Source: Bondarzewia mesenterica (taxonomy: Eukaryota; Basidiomycota; Agaricomycetes; Russulales; Bondarzewiaceae). From it: 28,890 bases of DNA. Under the pieces are notes generated by a model that was given only the letters and a program-made list of their open reading frames with translations, was not told the DNA's origin and did not search any database. How positions within the stretch are numbered: the stretch's first letter is position 1; each line of letters starts with the position of its first letter. A program made the translations under genes and the position numbers. Of this stretch, positions 1 to 9,544 are shown piece by piece. The DNA is taken from the NCBI GenBank assembly GCA_004802705.1, contig SGPL01000425.1:1-28890 (forward strand), read 5' to 3'.

Positions 1-472
1 GCACGTCCCCGGCGCGCCTTCGCCTTTGCGACCAGGCTCGCGTGCCTCCCGCCTCTCGACATCTTCGCGTTTTTCGTCCGGTCGTATACCTCCCTTCGGG
101 AGCACACCGACCGGCAATGCCGTCAGCATGTCTAAAGCTGCACCCACAACCGCACTGTCAGACTCTCCCGGCACTCTGGAGGGTCCCGAATTGTCTGGAA
201 CGCCGTCCCCCGCCGATTCCTCAAGCGAGGGCATGTCCAATGTGTTTCTTAACCGTCGACGCACGACATCGTACAATGTGCAGCCGATGGCCCGATCGCC
301 GCTCGCCGCTGGGGAAGACAGAGCAGCTGCAGGAGGGCCTTTGTCCAGTTTGGCGAGCTGGGGCGCTGCGTTTGGACGGAGGCGGAAGACAACGATGGTC
401 AGGGATGCATCGGATGCGAGAGTTGACGCGGGGGAACAGACGTCAGCACGGGATCTGCTGCAGAGATTTTAG
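1..472 (+). CDS. C-terminal end of an unidentified Ser/Pro-rich protein (5' truncated by window edge)
   Basis: The frame is open from the window edge (reading from base 2) to a TAG at 470-472, giving about 156 residues. The stretch is rich in Ser, Pro, Arg and Gly and looks disordered, with several Arg/Ser clusters (for example FLNRRRTTSYN and GRRRKTT) that resemble kinase-substrate sites. The last residues are SARDLLQRF. No domain is recognisable and I cannot name the family. The real start and most of the protein lie to the left of the window. Codon use and lack of stops favour a true coding tail, but a compositional open frame is possible. Confidence 0.45.
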   Translation, partial: HVPGAPSPLRPGSRASRLSTSSRFSSGRIPPFGSTPTGNAVSMSKAAPTTALSDSPGTLEGPELSGTPSPADSSSEGMSNVFLNRRRTTSYNVQPMARSPLAAGEDRAAAGGPLSSLASWGAAFGRRRKTTMVRDASDARVDAGEQTSARDLLQRF

Positions 473-2564
473 CGTTGCGCCACTGAGGATATGCATCTAC
501 ATCTATGCCTATGCGTATGCGATCATGTTTTCGAGGGGAGGATTGGCGGTCTTTGGAGGATGCATTATCGGGTGGGCCTTGGAGGTATATATACGCAAAA
601 AGGGAGGAGGGAGGATGTTGTCGGAGGCGGGGTTATCGGTCCTGCAAGATGCGTATGGGCATGGACTACGAGATTGGCTGGGACTATCTACTGATCATGA
701 TACACAGTAATCACATACCGTCGTTAAGTATATAATTTGCGAATCAATATGCTTGCTTGCTTTCGTTGTTTTCTTTTCTCTTCGAGGGCAGTATAGCATA
801 TCGCTCTTGGAACTGTAGATAGGAAGAGTCCGGCGCGGTGAGACCGGACTGGAATGGCTCTTGCAGTGTATTTTACAAGGCGGGATTGTATTGTGATGTC
901 TCATTCCTATCGGCTGACATGACATACAGAATTCTAGAGATCATCGAAGGCTGGCTTCGAGTTAGGGAAGAAGTTAACTTACATCAAACCGCCCGAACTA
1001 GCCATCGCATCATCACGAGCCGATGATCCCAAGTTTCAGGTGAAACCTAGGCTTAAGTACTTGTGCGATCTGGATCGGAGCGCGTGACACTCAAATTGTT
1101 CCGCAGACGATAGGATCGGTTTGTTGAGGTGAAACGTATGGTAGTGTATGGTTCATTGCATCACATAACGTCAGTATGAAGAAAAGAAAAATGTCAACAA
1201 CAGGAGTGAAGCCCTTGCTCGGGGGCAGCGGAGGAATGGAAATCCGTTCAGATGCAGAGCTTTGATTTAAGTACCTCAATAGCGGGCTTTTCATTATGTG
1301 ACTAAGACATAGAGAGAGTGGGGCGCAGGCATTATACGAACGAGACGCATCGGGGATACATTTGAGAGGGAAATGGTGAGACGAACCCTCAGGTTTCAAG
1401 GTCAAATGGGGACACATACGGAAAAATTTCGGGTCTGTTCGATCACAGACTTAAGTTAGAGGCCCAAGGTCCGTACTGATAGTGGAGGCGGCTGTGGGGA
1501 ATTAAGTACGTGCAAGCGATGGCCCTAGCGGAGAAGTGATGTCTACGGATCCGAGCACCTCACCTAGATGAGGCCTGTACCGTGATGGGCATTGGAGTTG
1601 AGAACGCTCCATTGCATATACAATGCGCTCCAGAGGCATCGCGAGAGGGTCAAGTCAGGAAGGCCACTGGGTGAGAATTTCTGGCTAGTTAAGCCGACAA
1701 CGGACGGCCCGGGGAGCATGGGACGAATGTTTCAGCCTCGAGGCTATTACAGAAAACTACCCAGGCGATAAAGGTACACATCAGGCGTATGACGCTCTAC
1801 ACTTGAATGTTGCGCCACCGAAAGCGGAAGGTATTTAGAAAGTTGCGTCTGGACCAAGTTCTCGGAGGAAATTTTGACTTCGCAGGCTGCATCACCATGC
1901 GAGAAGGGGGGGTAAGTGAAAGCCGAAAATTACAGCTCCTTGGTGATTTCGGATAGTACTTAGATTCAGCTATTTTTACCAGGAGAAATCTGAACGAGTG
2001 CCACGGTGGAGGTTGTGTGGGGTGACGGCTCCATTCGCGGGGGTTCGGAGTTTAAAATGTAGTAGGTTATGCAAGTAATAAGGTCACCATGTGACCAAGG
2101 TGAATATGCTACGCGCAACCATGACGCCCGACCGTACGCACATGCCAGAAATTGGAAGAATCAAATACTCTTGGGATTATTTTAGAAGTATTTTGCATTA
2201 TTTGAACCCTGTGGATCAACTGAAAAATTGTTTACTCGATTTCACAAAACACTGACTTCGCAGGGAACTTTTCCGAGTCGCTTATCCTTGCAAGGGTGCG
2301 TATGGGGCCCCAGAAAAACCGGAAAGACGTCCGAGGCACCAGGCTCGAGATGGCCAATCAAATTGAGTGAACCGTGCGTGGTAAATGCTCGGAAGGAGAA
2401 TCTTCGTCGAAACCCACACAGCTGGATCACCTGGACTTAAGTTGTCATCCAGGCCGGTGAGAGTTCTTCACTCATGCAGAAATATAAACCCGCCGGTGGG
2501 ATTCTTTTTCTTCACCCGATTCCTCCACTCACCTTTTACATTCAGAACAAGCTTTACGATCATC
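473..2564. other. 2.1-kb stretch without a supported gene; upstream region of the sugar transporter
   Basis: Only short open frames occur here, none with domain-like sequence or convincing splice structure, and I found no tRNA-like fold or transposon ends. The last 250 bases serve as promoter of the sugar transporter. The rest shows nothing I can interpret. Confidence 0.5.
2353..2488 (+). promoter_or_regulatory. Putative core promoter of the sugar transporter (CCAAT and TATA boxes)
   Basis: A CCAAT box lies at 2353-2357 (within ggccaatcaa). A TATAAA box lies at 2483-2488, about 77 nt before the ATG at 2565. A pyrimidine-rich leader (ttctttttcttcacccg and similar) separates TATA and ATG, as is common in basidiomycete genes. 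No transcript data are available, so the assignment rests on motif and spacing only. Confidence 0.45.
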
Positions 2565-4799
2565 ATGGGCGCAGGTGCTATCGTCGTCAACGGCAAGGAG
2601 GCAGGTTATGCCCATCTCATCGATCCCAAGCGAAAGTGGTACAACAATAGGCGGTATGTATTCAACACTTTATACATCGCTATTCTAGTAGCACTGACTC
2701 TATTGCTTCCAGAATCATAACACTCAATGCCTGGATTGTCCTACTGTACGTTTGTCGGAGAAATCATACGTGGCATCCTCTCCAGCTCATCTGGCTTCAC
2801 TTCTAGTCTGATAACCTCCTCGACGAATGGCTACGATGGAAGTATGATGAACGCCCTCCAGTCGGAGGGCCAATGGAAGGACTACTTCAATAACCCTCAA
2901 GGTGGCAGACTTGGTCTTCTGAATGCCATTCAGGCAAGTTCGTTGCTTCTCCCTTGCCCTTACAGCTAACGAACTCTTACGCAGAACATCGGAGCCCTCG
3001 CTGGATATCCATTTGCACCCTACCTTTCTGATGGAATTGGACGTCGTAGTAGCGTGCTCCTTGGTGCTGCCATCATGTGTGCCGCCACGGCCATCCAGAC
3101 GGCGGCGCATTCCGTCGGCATGTTTCTTGGTGCCCGGTAAGTCATCAGTCGCTCATGTGCCAAAACTCTTCTTATTCTTTGCGATATAGCTTCCTCATCG
3201 GTTTTGGTCTCACATTTGCTGGTATGTTCTCAACAGTCCATTGTGCAAAGGATTTTGATCAAGCGGACCCTCCTTTCAAACTCAGCTAACGCAGCGCCCA
3301 TGCTTGTCACGGAGATTTCGTATCCCACGTACCGTGCTCCTCTGACATCGCTCTACAATTCTCTCTGGTATTCTGGTGCTATCGTGTATGCAATATCACC
3401 TTTCGTCGATGATCTCATTGTCGAGTGAACTCACACAATCCTTTCGTCTAACCAGCGCGGCATGGACAACTTTTGGCACGCAACATATAAAATCGGAGTG
3501 GGCTTGGCGTATCCCGTCTCTCCTGCAGGGTCTTCCAGCGATAGCCCAGGTTCTCATGGTGTACTTCATGCCAGAGTCTCCTCGCTGGCTGGTCAGTAAG
3601 GACCGCGATGCAGAGGCCATCAAGACACTCGCCTACTATCATGCCGATGGCAACGAGTCAGTATCTTTCACAGAATGAGGTCGCATAACCCGCTCACGAG
3701 GTACAGGCAAGATCCCCTTGTTGTCTATGAATACGAAGAAATCAAGGCGGCCATAGATTTTGACAGAAATGGTTCGGCAAGCGCTAACACATGTTTTATG
3801 TACGCTGAGATCTGACATGTTGTATTTTGTGCAGTTGCCGCGAATACTGGTTACAAGTCACTCTTCACCACCCCTGGCAACAGAAGACGCATGCGGATTA
3901 TCCTTGCCCTCGCCTTCTTCTCTCAATGGTCCGGCAATGGTCTTGTCTCCTACTACCTCAACAAGGTCTTTGACACTATTGGTATCACCGACCCGACCAT
4001 CCAGGTATGCTCGCTTGTCATGCCAACATATTCCGTGTGGTTGATTGTTCTCATGATAGCTCCTCATCAATGGTATCCTTCAAATCTGGAACTTGTTCTG
4101 GGCCTGTCTCGCCGCAACGCTGGTGGACCGCTTAGGCCGTCGAGCGTTGTTCTTAACCTCCGCCTGCGGAATGCTTCTCTTCTTCACTTTGCAGACCATC
4201 TGCTCCGCTCTGTTCGCGCAGCACGGCACGGCTGGCGCCGCGCATGCCGTCATTGCGTTCATTTTCCTCTTCTATGCCTCATACGAGTGAGTTGCTCAGC
4301 GAAATTCTTCATACCTCGGCAAATCAAGCTGATCTGTACAAAATAGCTTGGCATTTACACCGTTAATCGTTTCGTACACCGTCGAGATCTTGCCATATCC
4401 TATTCGTGCAAAGGGCTTTAACTTATTCAACTTCACCATCTCTGTCGCGATCATCTTTAACCAATACGTCAACCCCGTCGCACTCCAAAAGATTGGATGG
4501 AAGTACTACGTACGTTCAGCACCACTTCTTTGATCCCATTTCCGGTGTCGACTAAATCTATGTGTTTCTAGATCGTCTATGTGTGCTGGCTCGCGTTCGA
4601 GGGCGTCTATCTCTTCTTCTTCGTAAAGGAGACCAAGGGCCTCTCCCTCGAGGAGACCGCAGTTCTCTTCGACGGTGAGGACGCCACGGAACAGATACAT
4701 GGCCATGCCCTCCAACAAGCGCGCGCCATCCCGCCAGGGTCGCCCTCGGTGGACGAAACGATGTCCGCAGAAGAGTTCCACGAAAAGTCGGCCGCATAA
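2565..4799 (+). CDS. MFS sugar transporter (hexose/lactose-permease type), 12 exons, 525 aa
   Basis: This is a plasma-membrane sugar:H+ symporter-type protein of the major facilitator Sugar_tr family. Exons are 2565-2653, 2713-2745, 2807-2933, 2985-3136, 3190-3221, 3295-3385, 3456-3656, 3707-3771, 3835-4004, 4060-4286, 4347-4509 and 4572-4799. They sum to 1578 nt, an exact frame. Family marks are visible in order: LLLITSSTNGYDGSMMNALQ in helix 1, DGIGRRSS in loop 2-3, EISYPTYRAP after helix 4, PESPRWLVSKDR after helix 6, QWSGNGLVSYYLNKV in helix 7, LVDRLGRRALFL in loop 8-9, and KETKGLSLEE after helix 12. The length fits the 12-helix family. Intron 3 (2934-2984) starts with GC instead of GT, since only CAG|gcaagt keeps the conserved reading AIQNIGALAGYPF. 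The substrate cannot be told; the closest type I recognise is the fungal lactose permease/hexose subgroup. The gene looks intact. Confidence 0.93.
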
Positions 4800-6763
4800 C
4801 ACGTCGGCCGATCGCTCGCACATATTGTATTTCTCAACCATCCCCCCTCTTTCCCTTCATGTGATTGCATTTCATTGGGGTTTTGTTTTCTGGTAAGTCG
4901 GGATGGTCATAGTCGAACGTTGAGGTTTGGACGTTGTATCGCTTCTCCTTCCCGCAACTTCACTCCCCTTTCTCTTGGCCATGTGTTTTTTCCTCTGTAC
5001 TTCTTTAGTGGAGTCTTGCACCATTTTGTATGTATGAGTAACTGTTACGCCGCTTCTAGGATGACCGCGATGTCTCTGTGTATGTTCACGATAATGAAAC
5101 ACGGAATCCATGCTCTCAATCGGTTGTGCAGACGATGCCAAGGAATAAATACAGTAGCCGCCGTAAGGATACTTTGAGCTTGGACCCTGCAATTGGACCC
5201 TGAGCTTGCAAGAGCTCATCCCATGAGATTCTTGGAAGTCAGCAGGTACAAATTATTTTCACATGTCGCCCACCGGCGCTATATGATGTACAATTGAACG
5301 GTCTACAGCACGACCGCAGCCGCTGGGTTTTGTTGAAATGTTCCTACGATACTTTGACCTGGTGACCTGCATCGGGCCTTGATCGCCAGCCCACGGACCG
5401 AGGCCCCATTGCATGGCCCACGAGTAGGGTGAGTACTCAGAGCAAGTGCTCAATATCAGTACGAGTCTGTACCTACCCACAGATCCGATCGTTCGTTGGC
5501 CGGTATCCAAAAAAATTACAGGAACTCTGAATTTCAAAATCGACGTCCACACCTGCGGTCGTTTGATCAGGAATAGAGTTGAGAAAGGGTCGAGAATGCG
5601 AATCTGATGACGAACTGGAAAAAAGAGAGAGAGAAAGCACTCCAAGCATTGAGCTCGAGAAGCAGACTCACTTTGGCCTTGGCAACACTGCGGCCGCGTT
5701 GGCATTCCTGCTCAAGCTCAAGGCTCACGAGGTCTCGTCAGCTGTGTTGGGTGGACCCATTCTGCGAGCTTTTCGGTGCAATTATGTATTTCGGATCCAG
5801 AGCTCATCTGAATCACAAGAGGTAGTGTCACCTAGGGAACCGACGAGCCTTGATCCGATTAGGCAGACAAATATTCGAAGCAGGCACAAGATGGGAGAAT
5901 CCCCGAGGTAAAATTCATGAATATGCTGAGGATCGAAGAAACGTCATACCAGGTTATAACCCGAACGTCAAGTCCTGAACCGGCAAGATGTAATTTGAAC
6001 TTCGAGATGCATGCAGTATGACCCACACTCGAATGATTAGTGGAATGGATAAGGTTGAATGCGACGAGGGGAGACAGACAGAAGGGTAGCTGCGTTTGTT
6101 GGGCAAAGGAGCATGAGGAAAGCGATGAGGCCAAAAGATGTAAACTCAAGGAGAGACCGCTAAGCTCCGAAGCACTCCAACGGGCTAACATGATTCAGAT
6201 CAACCTCTTGCAACAGTCCTGTGCAGGGATGTGGAAAAACGAATGGACGCGCGCCAACATGCTTGTTCATTTATTACGAAGTCCGAAGTCCCCATCTGAC
6301 GAACTAGTATGAAAGATGTCGATGAGCACTCAAGTTGAGTTACATACAACGGGCAAGCCGTTCCCTGACACGGCATGCCAATATATTGGAAGAGCAAAGA
6401 CAAACGGAGACAAGACGGTTGTGGAGACCACAACGTAGCTCTTATGAGTCTTCCAGAAACAAAATTAGTGCATGCGAAAGAAGCCATCTTCAACTAACAT
6501 ATGTATGCCATGGACGCACCAATCTCATCTGCAGCAGCTGCGATTATTCCACGGACGTACGGAAAACAGACTAGGGAAACGGAAGGCAGCATCTTCTTTA
6601 TTGCTATCATACACCCATGACGATAACAAGCGCCGACTGACCGTCACAAACCATCATATCGAGTAGTGCAAAACAATAGACAAGGTAGCCTTAGCTCGAG
6701 GAAATAGATAGATAGGAATATGGTAATACAATGAGAATACAACAGCAAACCCAGAACAAAGAT
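4800..6763. other. About 2 kb between convergent genes without a supported gene
   Basis: This holds the 3' flank of the sugar transporter and the 3' flank of H2A on the opposite strand. Short open frames near 5579-5911 (+) and 5259-5705 (-) have no recognisable domain and no convincing splice context. I see no repeat or mobile element. Confidence 0.5.
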
Positions 6764-7344
6764 CTAAACCTCCTGAGACTCCTTCTTGCCTTTTGATGTC
6801 TTGCTTGGCAGGAGCTAATGGCACAATCAACGACTGAAAATGTTGGCAGAGATAACAAAGTATACATACCTCAGGGTTAATGAATGGTACAACACCACCT
6901 TGCGAGATTACGACGTCACCCAAGAGCTTGTTCAACCTATGAAAGATAGTGATTCAGAGCCGCGTAATCAAGCCAGGCAAAGGCGGACGTACTCCTCATC
7001 GTTCCGAATGGCAAGCTGAAGATGACGGGGTACAATACGCTGCTTCTTATTGTCACGGGCAGCGTTACCGGCGAGCTCAAGAATTTCTGCAGCAAGATAC
7101 TCAAGGACGGCAGCGAGATACACTGAGGCTCAAGGTTAGAGGGAGAAAAGAGACGCCAAAAGACTGACGTACCAGGTGCACCAGCACCGACGCGCTGTGC
7201 GTAATTGCCCCTCTTCAACAAGCGGTGGACACGACCAACAGGGAACTGAAGGCCAGCCTTCGCAGAGCGGGACTGAGATTTTCCAGCGCCCTCGGCACCG
7301 GAGGCCTTGCCAGACTTTGATTTTCCGCCAACTTTGCCAGACAT
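6764..7344 (-). CDS. HTA1: Histone H2A (SQE-type), 4 exons, 139 aa
   Basis: This is a core nucleosome histone that pairs with H2B. Exons on the minus strand are 7173-7344, 6993-7122, 6870-6936 and 6764-6814, summing to 420 nt. The spliced protein has the basic N-tail ([16 protein letters not shown]), the histone fold with [50 protein letters not shown] and [10 protein letters not shown], and a tail ending KKESQEV. The SQE motif is the site phosphorylated by ATM/ATR-family kinases during DNA damage, so this canonical H2A also does the job of H2A.X, as is known in fungi. Three short introns (50, 56 and 55 nt) have normal GT-AG borders. It is transcribed divergently from H2B. The start is the only ATG before the SGK tail. 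The family identity is certain. Confidence 0.98.
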
Positions 7345-7653
7345 GAGTTAAGAATAATTTGGAGGGAGGAAGAGTGTAATGGGCGATAGCAGCAAGAGGG
7401 CAGGAGAGAAGTAGATGAGTGGAGCGACGGAGGAGGAACTCCTTATATACAGCGAGAGGAGAGGAAATAAGGTTTGGAGATCAACAAAGACGCGTCAAGC
7501 TCGTGCGTCACGCGTCTTGTTGATCCTACCAAACATCTCCAAAGTCACGTGCAATTATATATATAGGGGAGTCTCGCCGCCGCACGCTTTCTGTCTATCT
7601 CTGCTTCCAACGATCATCCTCGCGCCCTCCCCCTCCCACTAATCTTATTGTAA
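7345..7653. promoter_or_regulatory. Shared bidirectional H2A-H2B promoter with central dyad
   Basis: 309 nt separate the two start codons. A TATA box for H2A reads on the minus strand at about 7443-7449 and one for H2B on the plus strand at 7556-7565, each about 90-100 nt before its ATG. Between them lies an inverted repeat: 7479-7495 (GATCAACAAAGACGCGT) and 7510-7525 (ACGCGTCTTGTTGATC), complementary apart from one base, around a 14-nt spacer. Its centre, near 7503, is 159 nt from one ATG and 151 nt from the other. Each arm carries ACGCGT (7490-7495, 7510-7515), the consensus of the yeast MCB element bound by MBF at G1/S. A CACGTG E-box is at 7546-7551. The MBF link is inference from motif and from the S-phase demand for histones. 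Confidence 0.8.
7479..7525. repeat. Near-perfect inverted repeat in the histone promoter
   Basis: The arms are 17 and 16 nt with one unpaired A/T and a 14-nt spacer (7496-7509). Weaker symmetry extends outward: ggtttgga at 7471-7478 faces ctaccaaac at 7526-7534. The arrangement fits a palindromic operator read by regulators of both genes rather than a terminator, since it lies between two TATA boxes. Confidence 0.85.
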
Positions 7654-8338
7654 ATGGCTCCTAAACCTGCCTCCACTGCCGGCAAGGCACCCGCATCCTC
7701 TGCGACCGCTTCCAAAGCTCCGGCCAAAACGACTGAGGGCTCGAAGGCCGCAAAGAAGACCGCTAAAACTGCGGCACCCGCCGGAGAGGAGGGCAAGAAG
7801 AAGAGGCGAAAGGTCAGAAAGGAGACGTACTCTTCGTACATCTACAAGGGTACGCGATATAGATGTGAATAATCGAGCTGCTTGTTCTGACTCTGATTTG
7901 CGCACAGTGTTGAAGCAGGTTCACCCTGATACGGGTATCTCCAACAAGGCCATGGCCATCCTGAACTCGTGCGATAGTACCTTTTTTTTTTTAGTCTTTT
8001 TCTGTGCTAACATCAACTCGCTCTTACAGATTCGTCAGCGATATCTTCGAGAGAATCGCTACAGAAGCATCTAGTGCGTCGATACAACATTCTGTATAAT
8101 AATCGGGCGCTAATCACAGTCCGATCCATCCAGAACTTGCCGCGTACTCCAAGAAGTCTACTATTTCATCGCGCGAGATCCAGACGGCCGTGCGGCTCAT
8201 CCTGCCCGGAGAGCTGTCTAAGCATGCTATTTCTGAGGGCACAAAGTCGGTGACGAAGGTGTGTTTTGTTTCTTTATTTCTGTCATTTTTCATTTCTGAT
8301 TCGTGCTTGTTTAGTTCTCGAGTGCAGGTGCCAAGTAG
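7654..8338 (+). CDS. HTB1: Histone H2B, 5 exons, 149 aa
   Basis: This is a core nucleosome histone. Exons are 7654-7849, 7908-7968, 8030-8073, 8134-8258 and 8315-8338, summing to 450 nt. The protein has a long Lys/Ala/Pro-rich tail, then [19 protein letters not shown], the fold segments [22 protein letters not shown] and [13 protein letters not shown], and [40 protein letters not shown] and TKFSSAGAK at the end. The Lys of [24 protein letters not shown] near the C-terminus is the expected ubiquitination region (yeast K123). Four introns of 56-61 nt are present; intron 2 uses donor gtgcga and contains a run of T. The start codon gives the normal MAPKPA beginning. Identity is certain and the gene is intact. 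Confidence 0.98.
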
Positions 8339-9105
8339 TGGATGATTATTGTTCGATTTTACTGTTCTTCTACCTGTATTGTCTCGTGTATTGTATCACC
8401 TTTTCTGTTCTTGGACGTTGGGATATTGTTGTCCTTTGGCATGCCAATCCATCTTATTTTGTTGCATTTGGCAATCCCGCTCCGTCGAGTCAGCCCGTAG
8501 TTGTCTTCATGTGATCCTTGCACGTATATCAATTGCGCATATAAGTTAGTTGTACACCTTTCATCATCTCACTTCCTTCCATATGCACTCGACAGTAGTC
8601 ACCCGCTTCGACCCACTTCTATCTCGTGGCGGCGGTCAAATTGCCAACTTTCTATCTTTCTTTCTGACGACTTGGGCTTACAAACTTGCCTTTGAGAACT
8701 TCGTGACCGCCGCGATGCATTGCTGGTCTACATCTCAGTTTGCTTCCACTCATCCAACGCAGTGCCAAAAGTTGTTATTACCTGGCCTTCCGAATCCCTT
8801 AGCGCATCAAAGTTGCTAGGAGGTAGGTGGCACATGAAGGTGAGTCCCATGCACTGTCAGGAGGTGTCCTAAGAACTTCCTCAATTTTCATCCTGATGAC
8901 AGGGGGTATAAGTTGCAGTGCGTTCAGGAAATATAGATCATACAGCCTGAGACATCATCGATCTTGAATGGCGCCTAGCGCGTTTGATCAGATTCAGGAG
9001 CAACGCGTCTATTGACCGGTTTAACGGCCCCTTCACTTGCCTATGGTACACCTATGGTCGCCTGATCCAAGTTTTACGACAGCAACCAGTCAATCGATCA
9101 TCACA
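8339..9105. other. H2B 3' flank and intergenic DNA, no gene seen
   Basis: Pyrimidine-rich sequence directly after H2B (8339-8600) probably includes its 3' UTR. Open frames here (for example 8266-8514 and 8550-8819) run through the last H2B intron or through T-rich DNA and have no domain features. Nothing else is supported. Confidence 0.5.
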
Positions 9106-9397
9106 ATGGCAGGCAACCCCACGGGTCCCCGCAATAAGCCATCCACTTTTCAGAAACTTTCACCTCCTCAGGATTTCCTTGATTCACAAACAGCGGTGCG
9201 CAATGTCTTACATCTCCTTCGGACCAATTGCTAGCCATACCTCGTCGTTCGGTACGGTACACCCCTACCGCTCTTGTCTGCTTTATCGTGGTGTCTCTTC
9301 TCTGCATTCATGTTTTGCTTCGTCCTAGACGCCAGGCACGCCCCACAAACAGGATAGACGGCTGATGCAAAACGCTTTCAGAGCCCTGCATTTATAG
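9106..9397 (+). CDS. Candidate small two-exon gene, 52 aa, function unknown
   Basis: An ATG in a good context (atcacaATGGC) opens a 30-codon exon at 9106-9195 reading MAGNPTGPRNKPSTFQKLSP and onward to FLDSQTA. It stops exactly at a gtgcgc donor. A 133-nt T-rich interval ends in cgtcctag at 9328, and exon 9329-9397 continues in phase with TPGTPHKQDRRLMQNAFRAL and HL, then TAG. The two parts are 90 and 69 nt, both multiples of three. The peptide is hydrophilic, with a basic, helical-looking end and no recognised domain. The interval is longer than most introns here and could hide another exon. Support is only the match of splice signals, phase and composition. Confidence 0.38.
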
Positions 9398-9544
9398 CCG
9401 GTTATCTCTAATGAATCTCACTGTCTTGGCCGTCATGTGGACAAATTACAAGTATAACTCCATAGTGATTGCGTCCTGTCGTGTCTTATCCCCCCCTCTT
9501 TCCCCCTCTCTCTTGCAGACCTGGGACGACTCGTAACGCAAGTT

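Noticed and set aside
42..710. Plus-strand open frame of 222 codons at the left edge
   Set aside because: It overlaps the frame ending at 472 in another phase, and its Cys/Arg/His-rich composition and lack of motif suggest a shadow.
5259..5705. Minus-strand open frame of 148 codons between the transporter and H2A
   Set aside because: It has no domain, no plausible start context and no splice partners. It is overlapped by an equally unconvincing plus-strand frame.
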